Shown piece by piece: positions 1 through 11,175 of a stretch of 64,000 bases of DNA. The position numbers and the translations under genes were made by a program. Source of the DNA: Bryoerythrophyllum caledonicum. Taxonomy: Eukaryota; Streptophyta; Bryopsida; Pottiales; Pottiaceae. The stretch spans positions 3,505,773 to 3,569,772 of the forward strand of contig OZ020524.1 of assembly GCA_963971425.1 (NCBI GenBank), written 5' to 3'. The notes below the pieces were generated by a model. That model did no database searches. It was not told where the DNA came from and was given only the letters and a program-made list of their open reading frames with translations. How positions within the stretch are numbered: the stretch's first letter is position 1; each line of letters opens with the position of its first letter.

Positions 1-3000
1 TTAACACTAATGGTTGTGGTCTAGAAGGTGTAGCTCTAATATCTAAAGGTGGTTCATTAAGAACTGCTTTAGGATAGTAATCTCTACCACAACTATCCAT
101 TCCAATTTGATTAGGTAAGTTTAAAAAATAAGGATCATGATAGTGAGGTTTAGTTTGCAACAACATATTGGATCGCTGCATAGCAGCTTCCCAATTTTGT
201 GCAGCTTTATATGCTTCATTTAAAGTTGCAGGGTTGGATAGTTTTACTCAATAGATACACATAGGTTCTAACAATCCCCTAGTAAAAGTATTAACCATCC
301 AAGGTTCAGGCATTCTATGATAACGCCATTGATTTAACAAATTTCTTAAACAAGTATAGTACCCAGCTATAGTCTTTGTAGGGTACATCTGAAAACTTTG
401 CAATTGGTCTTGCAAAGTATTGTGGTACGCTTGCGGTCAAAACCTTGCTAAAAATGCTTCTTTTAAATCATTCCAGATAGCAGGACAAGGGTTTATAGCA
501 ACATACCATCTTTGAGCTTTCCCTACTAGATTCCCAGGGAATCTAATTATTTATTTATCAACATGTAAATCATTTGCCGTAGCAACCACCTGAAATCTCT
601 CCAAGTATGAATCTGAGTCTTCTCCTAGTCACCATGGAATATGGGAAAATGTACTATATTTAACATCCTATGATGTGCCATATTAACAAAATTATTTCTA
701 AGTGCTTCAAGAGTAGGAGGGGTTGAAGGTGATGAACTCTTGGTAGAACTTGAGGAAGATGAAGAAGTTGGAGAACTAGTAGAAGAAGAAAATAATTTAC
801 GAAGTGGGGACCATCTAAATGACTCTGAAGATGATGTCTCTGAAGATGATGACTTGTTTTCTTCTGCCTTTCTACTACCACAATAAGTAGCACTTCCTCT
901 AGAGGTACTATTACCCTCCTTACTATCAATTAGACCTTTTTCTTTTATGTTGTTAAGGAATGGTTCTTTTTCTACTACAAATGATGGTGCCTCTTCTTTA
1001 GGTTGGACTATAGAACTACTATCCACCGTATATCATTTATCCTTAACTAGTGCTCTAGACCTTGACCTAGATCTATCACTCCAAGTTTCTAGTTTTAACT
1101 TTTTTGTACTAGATGTAGTTACTAGTAGTAAATTTTTTAATTTTTGATAGTTTCCTTTTGATAGTGTGAATCAAATGTGTTATATGTTAAGTTACTTCCA
1201 TTTTGACATGATAATGTGAATCAAATGGATATATGAAGTAGTTTTGGTAGTTAGAATATGGAAAGGCATGATTGTATAACTACTTAGGCTATAAGATAGA
1301 GAATGAAGAAGAGTGAAAACACTATACACTTAGCATTTTTAGCGATATATCTTACGGTGTTAGTCATCATCTTAGCTTGAATCTATTTGATCATATCTGC
1401 TATCAATTATAGAACTTAAAGTATCACATAGTAATAGCAGTTACATTGTGGTATTCAACTGGATTACCATATATATGATATCAAATCGATGTCATGATCA
1501 ATTGGATATAAGTTGTGATGTTGGATTGGTTAACTGCCACCTCTGAACTATCAACTTGATCATGAAATGCACACACTGATTTTGGAATCAAGTAGAAGTC
1601 AAAGTCAGTCTATTAGATGGTAGGTTGAGTTACAGGTTGAAGTATATGTTGACAAAAGTATGGTAGAATCAACTTCATAAGAGAGATCAAGTTGATGTGT
1701 GGCATCCAAGAGAGGTCTGTGGTTGTCAGAGAGTTACAACCATGACTATCAAATGGATCAGAGAAGTTAATTGTAGAGACGACGGTCTTATAACAGCTAA
1801 GACATGAGCTCCTATCAACTGAATATGTGATTGTATATTGGCAAGGATGATGTCAACGTATAATATTCCGATCATGGATAGAGTATACATAGTTGAGAGG
1901 AAATGTGAATGATTGATTAAGTTATGTTCTATTGGATGTGTGTTTGGCCAACCATGTTGATTAGATGATTTACATAACGGTCTGATATGTGAAAGCCGTG
2001 ATCTAATTGATGCTATTTCTTTTGATATAGATCCCCTAAATACTCTATAAAAGCTGAAAACAAAAACGGACCTTGATAAAGATAAATAATATCTGTTGGT
2101 TTCAATTCCCAAAGAAATGTTTTAATTCCCTCATGATATTTTAATTTAAATTTTAAAATTCCAAATTCTTATAAAAACAGTCAGGCGATTATTGTTAGTC
2201 CTTCATATCCTCATAAGAGAATACTCTTGGTAATTACCTCACGTCTATTTATCCTTTCCTTGCGACACCTCACTTGTCAATCCATTATTACTGAGACAAG
2301 CTATTTCGCTCTATCTCCAGGATCAATTTAGAGTAACTGTATTCTCATAACCAGATTAGTGGTATATGAATATTCTCATCGTGGGGATGTATTTTAGGAT
2401 TGTGATTTTTTAACAAGGTTGTACACCTTCTTTGTAATCACATGGTATTACAACAGAGATGTGTTTGTCAACCCATTAATAACAAACCTTAACACCTACA
2501 ACTTGTTTGACATCAAAATGACTTCGTCTATTTACATCTTAGTCGCCGTTAGCCAGAAGCCTCCTCGGCAGCGGCGCCAAAATGTAGAAGAGAAATTTGT
2601 CTTATAAAAATCCAAGAGAATTCCCTAGTGGGGGATCTTGGAGAGGCTAAATCACTCTATCGTTAAACAACTAAAGTCATATGTTAGATAGGAATGTCAT
2701 TTATGTTACAAATTGCTTAGGATGACATATAATCCATTATAGGTGTGTTAATTATCCCTTGTGCTTTTCCCGTGAGTGCACACTACACTCTTACAGTCAA
2801 TTAGTGTTTAAATCCATGGTCGTAATTAGGTAGGTTCTTTCTACTAATAGGACACAAATAGTCTTGACACGTGGTTTTGTGTGTGATACAATTTGTCTTG
2901 CACAATTTATCTTTAATTCTAATTACTAGGTTCCTTTATTATTATGTTCGCATTTATGTTATCTATTCTAACTTTGCCATGAGTTTCATGGATAAGGATT

Positions 3001-4430
3001 CTGTCCTGGATTCCTACTTGCGCTCCTCAGGTCAGCCTCCAAAGTTAGTCATTTCAATTTACCTGCCAAAACATTCATACTCAAAGACACTAGTCAACCA
3101 TTAAACCTTGTCCTTTAACAATGATCACTCTAATTGTAACTAGTATCTACGAATCTTTTCACTAACGCTTCATTATGGCAAATGGTCTTGAATTATGTCT
3201 TTATTCTTTAGACATAATCACGTAGATAAATAATTATCTTAATTTAGCCTAACTTGATGTGCACTCAGTTAAACTTAAAAGGGAATTTTCTCCCAACTCA
3301 TGACAACTTGGTCAATGACAAATTTCTTGGACTCTCTTTGTTTCCTCATATCCCTACAGTCTAATTTTCTCTTAATACCACCATTCTTATCAGAATCCCT
3401 TCAGGTTTCAATTTACTACAATGACATATTCATGATTGGTTCATAATTTACTCTTTGTTTGGACAAGGTGATCAATCTTATCTTAGACAAATCCTCAATT
3501 ACATATCTCTATTCATGACGTTATCATTAAGCGACTTTGAAATCCTCCATCTTACCTTTACTCACTCACCCTTCTCTGGAAGTAAGTATTTCTCAATTAC
3601 AAGTAGTCATGCAGTACAACATTGCAATTTCTCACTTTTTATACTTTGTTTACAACAACTTTCACTACGAATTCAAATTCACTCTTAATTTAATTTATAT
3701 TAAAAGACGACTGGTATGTAGGATTCTCGATTCAGTCCTTGCTTTCCACTCAACAAATTGTCATAATTAATACAATATATTAATGGAAGGTAAATTTGAG
3801 ATTATGTCATGAAACAATGACGAGGCTATGGTGGAGACTAATAATATTAAGTTGTAATTGTCTCAAGGCTGGCCATGTGTTCCGTGTTTGCCGAATTCAC
3901 GTCAAGTCCCCGTCCATCTTCGGAATCACAATTTGTCACAGAACGTCAATCACCGCTGGTATTAGCCTTAACTCCGACAGCACTCAACTATTCGTCAGAT
4001 GATTGGTACTCGTATATCAAAACACATTGTTGCACAACAAAACATAAATTTGTATTCATAATAATTCTCACAATACATGCACAAACTTAGGACACACATT
4101 CAAAGTGTAAAATGTGGCACTTCCAACTTCACCAGAATGTTACTTATGAGTTTCCTACAACCATTGGTATCTCGGATCTCAACCAATAAACTTCTACAAC
4201 TACCATAACTACTCCTGCAACTATTCATATCTCAGCCGCCATTAACTGCCGATTAATTGTCTTCACACTATCCAAAAAATAAGGTGAAAGTTCTCACTAT
4301 AACCGGCTATTTGTGAACTAGCATCATATTTTTATCCTATTCACATTGTAGGGACAATTTAGACATCAAAAAACAAAATGTATCCTCTACACCTTCTCAT
4401 TTATATAAATATGAATAATGACGTCATGAT
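1..4430 (-). mobile_element. Ty3/Gypsy LTR element, partial, old and broken (5' LTR side to gag)
   Basis: Read on the minus strand. Right of about 2583 lies LTR-like sequence; its inner end, reading CTTCTACA on the minus strand, abuts a primer-binding-site-like segment at 2560-2579 that starts TGGCGCCGCTGCC, the type used by plant Gypsy elements. Gag coding sequence occupies about 1-1113: a Ser/Arg-rich start (motif SDRSRSRSRA), a poly-Ser linker, then a retrotransposon gag domain with FPIFHGD, DSDSYLERFQVV, KAQRWY and CLRNLLNQW. The rest of the element lies left of the window. It carries several breaks and an inserted LTR fragment at 1114-2110. The outer LTR boundary near 4.4 kb is a guess. 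Family assignment rests on the gag motifs and the primer-site type. Confidence 0.7.
1114..2110 (+). repeat. LTR fragment inserted in the Gypsy element
   Basis: This stretch matches the reverse complement of the solo LTR at 43651-46138. Shared words include ggcatgattgtataacta, agtcatcatcttagcttgaa and tgtgtttggccaacca, in the same order and with similar spacing. The left end TGTAGT at 1114 corresponds to the terminus of that solo LTR. Similarity fades near 2110, so only about 1 kb of a 2.5-kb LTR remains, and no target duplication was found. It lies between the gag start and the primer-site region of the surrounding Gypsy element. Confidence 0.65.
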
Positions 4431-6713
4431 GTTAGAGTAAAAGGTTCTACTTTAGGGATAAAAGGTAATGGCTCCAATATTAACTCTTTAGAATATTCAA
4501 ACTTGGTTTAAAGATGATTAATAATAAGGTTCTTTTTTGGACAAAATTTATGTTCCTCTCTGAAGTGTTCTATTTCTTGACTTAAGAGGTTAAACAATTT
4601 TAATTTGTTGTATTTAATTCTAGAATAAACTATTAGCAATCTTTTCAACCTAGTCCTTAATACTTTCAAGGTTTCACTTGACAATTCCTTTTCTTGAATA
4701 CATAATGTATCTAAACTAATGTCATTAACTTCTTTAGGATCTTTCAAAAAGAAGGCAGGTTTGTAGGAGTTACTTTCAAAATTCCTTTGATTGTATTTAA
4801 AAACAAAGGTTTGCCTCAAGAACCTAAATCCTTTCCAAGACCCTATTCCTTTTGACCCTATGGATTGAGTTTGGTATTTCAACCTTCTTTTTTGAGCAAA
4901 TAAAAATTGCAACTGGTACTTTAAGTATAAAATATCATTCTTGAAAATTATCTTATTAAAACCCTCTCCATTATTCCATACTTTGGTAAGAATAATTTGT
5001 TTTAATTTTAGAGGCAAGGTTTTAAATTTTTCTTTAAAGAATCTATCAACTCAAGGATGAACTCCATAAAATTGGAACCCTTGCCCATAACAAGTTATTT
5101 TATATACTCTATGCAAAGCTCCAAACAAGTATGCTCCACCAAAAAAATCACTCAAATTTTCCCGGTTGAACTCCCATGGAAGAGACGTAATTCTCTCAAA
5201 TAAATTTCCATATACTCAATTAGTTAAATCTCAAGTAGATTTTAATTTAACTTTTCAACAAGAGCTACTCTATCAACAATTTCTTCAAACAACCAATGTT
5301 ATTAAAGAGTAATTTCTAAATTATAACTACCTAACACTCGGCGGTACCATCTCCAACATGGTCGCCAAAAAAATTTAAACCATAAAATCCACACTCGCAA
5401 AACACCCAAGACTCACACAAGTCTCTATAAGATTTGAAATTCTTCTCAGGATGATTTAGCGTCTAGTGTTTAGGTAATTTAATCAAATTATCACTTAAAA
5501 TATGTCTCTTATAGCAAAACTTAAAGCTATAAAGCATTCATTTAAAGTTTTTTGGATTAACAATCTACATTCTCAAAGAATTGCGAATTTCAATGTTGAC
5601 CCAAGATGAAGAGTGATTGCCCTTTGTCTTTCTTGTGTGTGTGCTCAACCTTTAACTAAGCCTTGCCAGGCTAATGGAACTTGTCCATTGTTATAGCTCA
5701 TTGCTTCCTTCCTTCCTTCATTATTTGGTCGATTATTAATTCAATAATTACCTCAAGCAATTAATACTCCTTTCTTTAACCACGTACGTCCACGGCTAAA
5801 CTTTTAAGCTCCAAGTGGCTCATCAATCACACACATTAATTTAAACAATTCCATTTGTTAGAAATAAATTCAAAATAATTCTCTTTGAATTCTATACTCT
5901 AACACATTAATTTTCAATCAAATTTAATTCCTTTAATTAAATTTATCAATTAATACTCTTAAGCTTAAAGTAATTGCATTCTTCTAAATAACTCTATTCT
6001 CTTTAATGCAATTAATTCCTTAAGATTAATCAATTCACTTCTACTAAAAGAATTCTTATCTTATAATTTGATTATTGTTACAAGAATTCTTACTCACAAG
6101 TATATTTAAATTTTAAATATGTTTTATTTTCTTTTAGTGTCACTTATTTAATAAATGCAATATAAAATATTCTTAAATTGCCTAACAATTTAAGATATTA
6201 TAACCAAATAAATTTCCACTTTCTTAATTATTAAGAATCACTTACACAAGTCACATGTGCAAAGTTTACTTAATCAATTAGAATCAATACAATTTACACA
6301 ACACAATATATATTCACATAAATATTCTTACAACCATTTGCAAGAATTACTAGCTCCAAGCTAGGACTCACAATTGCTTCTTCAATGTGGTGAATTCAAA
6401 AATGAATTCCTACTCTACTTAAGCTAAATCTATGAAGAGTCACACTATTTCCCAGAAGATTTTTTCCTTCACTCCCACCCTTTCAAGTTTCTATAAACCT
6501 TCTCAGCTAATTAAAAGATGTGACTATTCCATTAAGTCTTTTCCTTAATTTCTTTCACACTATTATTACTTCTTTTAAGCTGTTTTATGCATTTAACTTA
6601 TTTAAAAAACTTCCTATAACTTTTTTCACTAACTATCCACTTTTAAAACTATTTCAAACCCGTTAAGCTATTTTTTAAAAGAAAAAAGCCATTTTTAATA
6701 TTTTGGCTCTACA
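4430..6713 (-). mobile_element. Second Ty3/Gypsy element, partial: LTR, primer site and gag start
   Basis: On the minus strand the LTR runs from 6713 (start TGTAGAGCC) to about 5376. It is followed by a primer-site-like segment at about 5349-5367 starting TGGCGACCATG and then a gag-like reading frame to about 4440 with the motifs LPWEFNREN, RFFKEKFKTLPLKLK and FLRQTFVFKYN. The LTR is homologous to the solo LTR at 40425-42271: the start, the ATcTTATGT-rich middle and the end (TGTGAGTCTTGGGTGTTTT) align, but this copy lacks that copy's internal tandem expansion. The element is broken and old. The gag-like frame is assigned by position rather than by a strong domain match. Confidence 0.6.
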
Positions 6714-6768
6714 CTATGGAAACTAGAAGAAGAAGAAATCCATTCTTTGGAGAAGGCCGGTGTGAATA

Positions 6769-7137
6769 CCGTAGGTGAACCTCTGGTCCGGCATAAATTA
6801 ATTAGAAAAGCCCATGCCGAATTAAGTGGAAAATATTTTTTTGAAAATGCCAAAATTGTAAAAAATGTATTTTTTATAGATTTTGGCACATGGAGACACA
6901 TCAAAGGGGATTAAGGCTTGAAAAAGTCTTCATCCATGGCATTCCATGCATAAGCACTTGGGTTTGGAATCCCAAGGTCTTGAGTTCAATCCCCATGGGT
7001 GCCAAAGCAAGCCAAATATAGTAGTCTTTGATTTCTTGCCAAAAAACACATTATTGTTATTTTGAATACCGAATGTCATTTTTTCACTTTAATTAATTAT
7101 TCGGCATTAAGGTGCCGAACCAGAGGTTCACCTACGG
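6769..7137. mobile_element. MITE of Tc1/mariner type, TA target duplication
   Basis: The element is 369 bp long and bounded by inverted ends that begin CCGTAGGTGAACCTCTGGT; about 25 bp match with one or two differences. It is flanked by TA at 6767-6768 and 7138-7139. The uninterrupted sister copy of the host repeat holds a single TA at 7225-7226, so filled and empty sites can be compared directly. It has no coding capacity. A tRNA-like sequence lies inside it at 6938-7004. Confidence 0.88.
6938..7004 (+). repeat. tRNA-like sequence inside the MITE (SINE-head-like)
   Basis: The 5' GGCATTC can pair over 7 bp (two wobble pairs) with the 3' GGGTGCC, which is followed by A. A 6-bp stem CTTGGG/CCCAAG encloses an 8-nt loop, and GAGTTCAATCC at 6982-6992 resembles a pol III B box. 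The T stem pairs badly and the anticodon loop has 8 nt, so a working tRNA is unlikely. It is more probably a tRNA-derived repeat or a captured tRNA pseudogene. Confidence 0.4.
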
Positions 7138-7977
7138 TAGAGTGTCAGTTCTATTCATGACTAAAACAATGCCCAGGAAACTAGAAGAAGAAGAAATCCA
7201 TTCTTTGGAGAAGGGCGGCGTGAATAGAGTGTCAGTTCTTTTCATGACTAAAACAATGCCCACCGGACATAGGTTTAGAAGAATGAATTACTTCCCCTTT
7301 TCAACGGTAGACACTATAGGATAGAACGCTCAAAGAGCCTTTTCACTGACTCTTGGTTGTGGTGACTGGGTGTATCAATATTGAATTTTTTTAATTTGGT
7401 GAGTCCGGTTCATATAATTATTGTTATATTTTATTTAGATTTTATGTATTGCAATTCTAGGGTGAATCATGAATTTGGGATAGAGGTTGGTTATTTTCTA
7501 ATCTTGTATGTAGGAGGATTGACATGGCATGTTGTATTGCAATGGTGTTAATGTTTTTAAGGTTGTTTTTAATAGCAGTCGTTGGGAGTTTGAATTTTGC
7601 TTCTCTTGATTTCATGGAAGGAATGTGAGTTGCAGCTCATACCTACCCCTGCTGTAATAACAATAATATGATCCATGCTTGTGCATTGATATCATTTATT
7701 GGTGAGTGGTATTTTTTTTTTGTTCAATAGTATCGGGCAAAAATGTGTCATTATAGTATTTAAATCCTATGAATTAAATAGTAAGGTTTTCATTGATGTT
7801 TTCTGGTGGAGGGCTATTGTATGGTAAACCTTGGACAAGTAGTATGTCTAGTTTAAATTGTGCATTACAATAACATCTTTGCATGCTACAAGTGCAAGGG
7901 GTTATCCACCAAGGTACTATCACGGCGTAGAATTAATTTCTTATTTTATCATGTAGTTTATGTGTAGTCCCTTTATG

Positions 7978-8209
7978 GACCACGGTCATGAGTGACCGTG
8001 GTCTTAGGTTGTGGATTCCTCTTGGAACCTACACCCATGTCCAATTTCTCCATGTGCACAATATCCCTCCTTGGAGATCAAATCCCCTTGATATGGAGGG
8101 ATATCCTCCTTCAAGAAACTACTTTCATCAAGAAAGTAGTTTGGCAAGAAAGAGGGACCTCACCCCTCTTCCCACCTTTGGTATAAAGGAGAGTGCAAGT
8201 GCACTCTCC
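7978..8209. repeat. Cluster of four perfect hairpins with TATA motif (possible LTR or TRIM relic)
   Basis: Perfect inverted repeats occur at 7978-7988/7993-8003 (11 bp, GACCACGGTCA), 8061-8070/8095-8104 (10 bp, ATATCCCTCC), 8116-8126/8132-8142 (11 bp, AAACTACTTTC) and 8188-8197/8200-8209 (10 bp, GGAGAGTGCA). A TATAAAG motif sits at 8182-8188. The open frame over this region has no recognisable domain. It could be part of a small LTR, but no partner LTR or target duplication was found. Confidence 0.5.
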
Positions 8210-8399
8210 CATCCATCCCTTCAATCATCTCTTATTTTCTCACTTTATTTGTGTCCTCTACTAGTTTATGTTATAAATTATGTTCTATTTATGGCTTCCC
8301 GTAATACCGCTCATGTGTTGAGCTTTCTTTTATGGTTTATGTGAAATTCTTTGTTTATTCTTTTCTTTTCCTTTTAAACTTTAAATAATTATTTGAGGT

Positions 8400-8717
8400 T
8401 TACAGTACTATGTTTTCTTGTGGATTGTTATTGAATGTGCCCGCATTTATAAAAATAAAGCACCAAGATTTGCTAGAGAATGTAAACAACTTTATAATTT
8501 CCCACAATTTCTTGTTATGTCTTTTGACAATTAGCGTGTCATTGTGATGTTGTTGGCATTTTAGCAATACGTGTATCCAAGTGTTCGGCTTGGTAGAGTT
8601 GCAAATAGGACATGTGACGGAAGGATATCTTTCTATTCTAGAGAGGAGTTGTTTTTGGAATTTTCCTATGTATTGATCTCTAAGGAATTTAATGTGGAAG
8701 CTACAATAGTTGTACAC
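8400..8717 (-). mobile_element. LINE fragment, C-terminal zinc-binding part of the ORF2 type
   Basis: An open 105-codon stretch on the minus strand contains CPICNS, then WIHVLLKC and later VKRHNKKLWE. The C-x2-C ... H-x4-C arrangement followed by a basic RHN motif resembles the zinc-knuckle tail found after the reverse transcriptase of some non-LTR retrotransposons. No reverse transcriptase core is visible next to it, so this is a truncated relic. The family is not resolved. Confidence 0.5.
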
Positions 8718-9206
8718 TTTTTTTTCAATTGTTATTTTTCAATTCCTAATTCTTAATTATGTATACATATTCCTTCAACTTTTTAATACCTTCACTTTGA
8801 CTTCTCCGCTTACTATCTCTTTTGCTATCTTTTTTAACTACATCTTACAATACTAACAAATCATTTATAATGTACTTTTACAAATATTAGTTCTCTATAA
8901 TATTTTATTCATTTCAAAAAAATGAATCCTCAACCATCAAAGTATATAAAAGCTCAATTTAGGTTTGCAATCTATTTCTATTGAAGATGCAATTACACAT
9001 AACATCATATTAAAGTGTTCATATAGTTGATATTTTTTTGCATATTATTAGTATGAAAATTCTAACATAGACAATGAGTTCACATATTTATCAAATATTG
9101 CAACAAATATAATTCCAAATGCACTTGAAAACTTAAATACGTAATCGTCTACTCAAATTAGGTTCTATAAGATTCTATACATATCATGTACACTTATATA
9201 AATTAA

Positions 9207-9234
9207 CTAGTCGAACCCGCGTCGTAATAGACGG
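9207..9234 (-). mobile_element. Helitron-like 3' terminus (hairpin plus CTAG)
   Basis: On the minus strand a GC-rich imperfect hairpin (CCCGTC ... GACGCGGG) is followed by TTCGA and CTAG, then T. Plant Helitrons end in a hairpin close to CTRR and insert between A and T. The 5' end was not located and no helicase or Rep sequence is present, so this is only a candidate. Confidence 0.3.
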
Positions 9235-11175
9235 GCCAAGGGCAACAAATTGGGGCAAAAGATGCCTAGGAATCATGATACAATATGACCTCAACTTCAT
9301 TCTCAAAGGTGGCTAAAACTACTTTGATTTGAGGTTAACCCCTAAATTTCCGAGGGTCCCCTCGGGGACTTTAGAAGGTTTGGGCATGTTCCTATGGTGT
9401 AATTTTATAACAATTTTCTTTGATGTTTTTCATGTAGATGGATGTTACTAAAAGCTTTGTTTGAGTCCAATTTGTTTTCCTAAATCCGACATTTAATGAA
9501 AAAGTTATAGGGTTTTGAAGTTCATATGGGGAAAGCGGGCACGTGGGGCAACTCCAATTTTTTTTGATATAACATTCTATTGAATGAGAGATTTCCTATA
9601 GCAGCTAATAATATTATTTCCTTTCATATTGTCAAGAAAAATCTCTTGTCTTTAGTGAAAAAAGCATATAAATTAAAGTCAAACATTTTCAAACATTATT
9701 GGACATTGTTGGGCAAGGTATCAAAAGAACTTCTTCTTTTTCACTTAAAACTTTGAGATCATCATATTTTTTACTTTTTATTTTCTCCGCAGCATTATGT
9801 GGTGTAAACCTTCTTATTGACCATTCGGATTCTCATTCTAAAACATACTAAGTTCACAAAAAAATATGACGCAAATTGACAATTTTTGAACCTCCACTCC
9901 TTGCACAATTTTTTTGAATATGCTACACCTTTATTCTACCTCTTAAAATTAGAGTTCAAGGAACTCATATCATGTTTAACATGATGGAAATGAATTTAGA
10001 CCTTGTGTAGTGCAAAAATTTAACACCAAGTGAAGTCAAAGTCTGTTGATCTACTAAACACAGGGAAAAGAATGGACCCTTCTCTCTATTTCAAACACTG
10101 TAATATTACAATTTGTGCGGTCAAACTTTATGAATTTTTTGAGTAAGTTACTAAATAAGTCTTAATTGAGATCCTATGGTTAAAACTAGAAGTAAGAGTT
10201 TTTTGTTTTGTCCTTACTCATTGCACTAAAACAAGCAATTTTGAAGTGTTTTTGGTGTGAAATTGTCAAAGAAATTTAGGGGTTAAAGATCACCAAGCTC
10301 ACCAAGTTTTTTGACAATTGATAAGGATTATATGAGAAACTATCAACCTCGCTTTTGCGATCCATATTCAAAGTCAACAAACCTTCTGAAGTCCTGAAAT
10401 TGCTATTATTTGTTTAAATGAAATTTCTTAAAAATCTATTTTTCTCAATAAAATCTTCTAGATATGTTTCTAAAGTTACACATCAAATGTAGTACTATTT
10501 GTTCTTGATAAATTATCAAAACAAAAAACCAAAATGTAACAATCCATTGTATTTATAGTCATTTCATTGCAATTGTAGTATTTTATGCATGTACTCCATT
10601 TGAATGACTTTCCAATATGCTATACATAGTTAGCAAGGTTTTTGTTTATTTCACCATGATAATTTCCTCTTAAAAAATATGATTCACCTTGAATTTTTCC
10701 AAAAATCGGCTGTTAGCCGAAATGTTAAAATGGTCTCAAATGGATTAAATAGAGTAATACATAACCAAAATGAATTCATCATCTTTTCCTTTGAATTCCC
10801 TCAGAAACTTTCATTTTCTACATAGAAACGAACGAAGCTTGGCTTGAAAGCGATGACACAGACGTGACATATTTAAAACCATATGTAAAACCATCAGTAC
10901 GCACAGAACCAACAGTAAGTTCCTATTTCCTAGAAACAACGAGACAAATCTACTTCTTTTGCTAGATACAATCGGTATTACATACACTAACGGGTTTATA
11001 TCGTCGTCTCCAAAAACCCTTCGCACAGGCGACCATCGCCATCGCCATCGAAGCCCAAGCTTGAAGCGAGCGAGAGACACATGGTGTGCTTAGGATAGGG
11101 TTTGGTGCCATGCGGTGACGAACACAGAGAGAGGCTGAGGCGCATTAGCAGCAGCGTCGAGGTAGCCCCATCGCC

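Larger units (their letters stand above)
6718..7262 (+). repeat. Tandem duplication of an 87-bp unit, first copy interrupted by a MITE
   Basis: The unit begins ggaaactagaagaagaag and ends aaaacaatgccca. Copy 2 occupies 7176-7262 without interruption. Copy 1 occupies 6718-7175; removing the 369-bp insert and one TA leaves exactly 87 bp. The two copies differ at only a few positions, so the duplication is fairly recent. Confidence 0.9.
7263..11175. other. Intergenic region without a gene
   Basis: Apart from the hairpin cluster, the LINE fragment and a Helitron-like end at 9207-9234, the stretch is AT-rich with many stops in all frames. The last 400 bases before 11176 become GC-richer and must hold the NUP214 promoter and 5' UTR. 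I see no clear TATA box there. Confidence 0.6.

Noticed and set aside
2583-4430. Exact delimitation of the first Gypsy LTR
   Set aside because: Several TACA endings are possible on the right and no target duplication can be checked because the other end is outside the window.
6938-7004. Functional tRNA gene
   Set aside because: T stem pairing is poor and the anticodon loop has 8 nt, so a tRNA-derived repeat is more likely.
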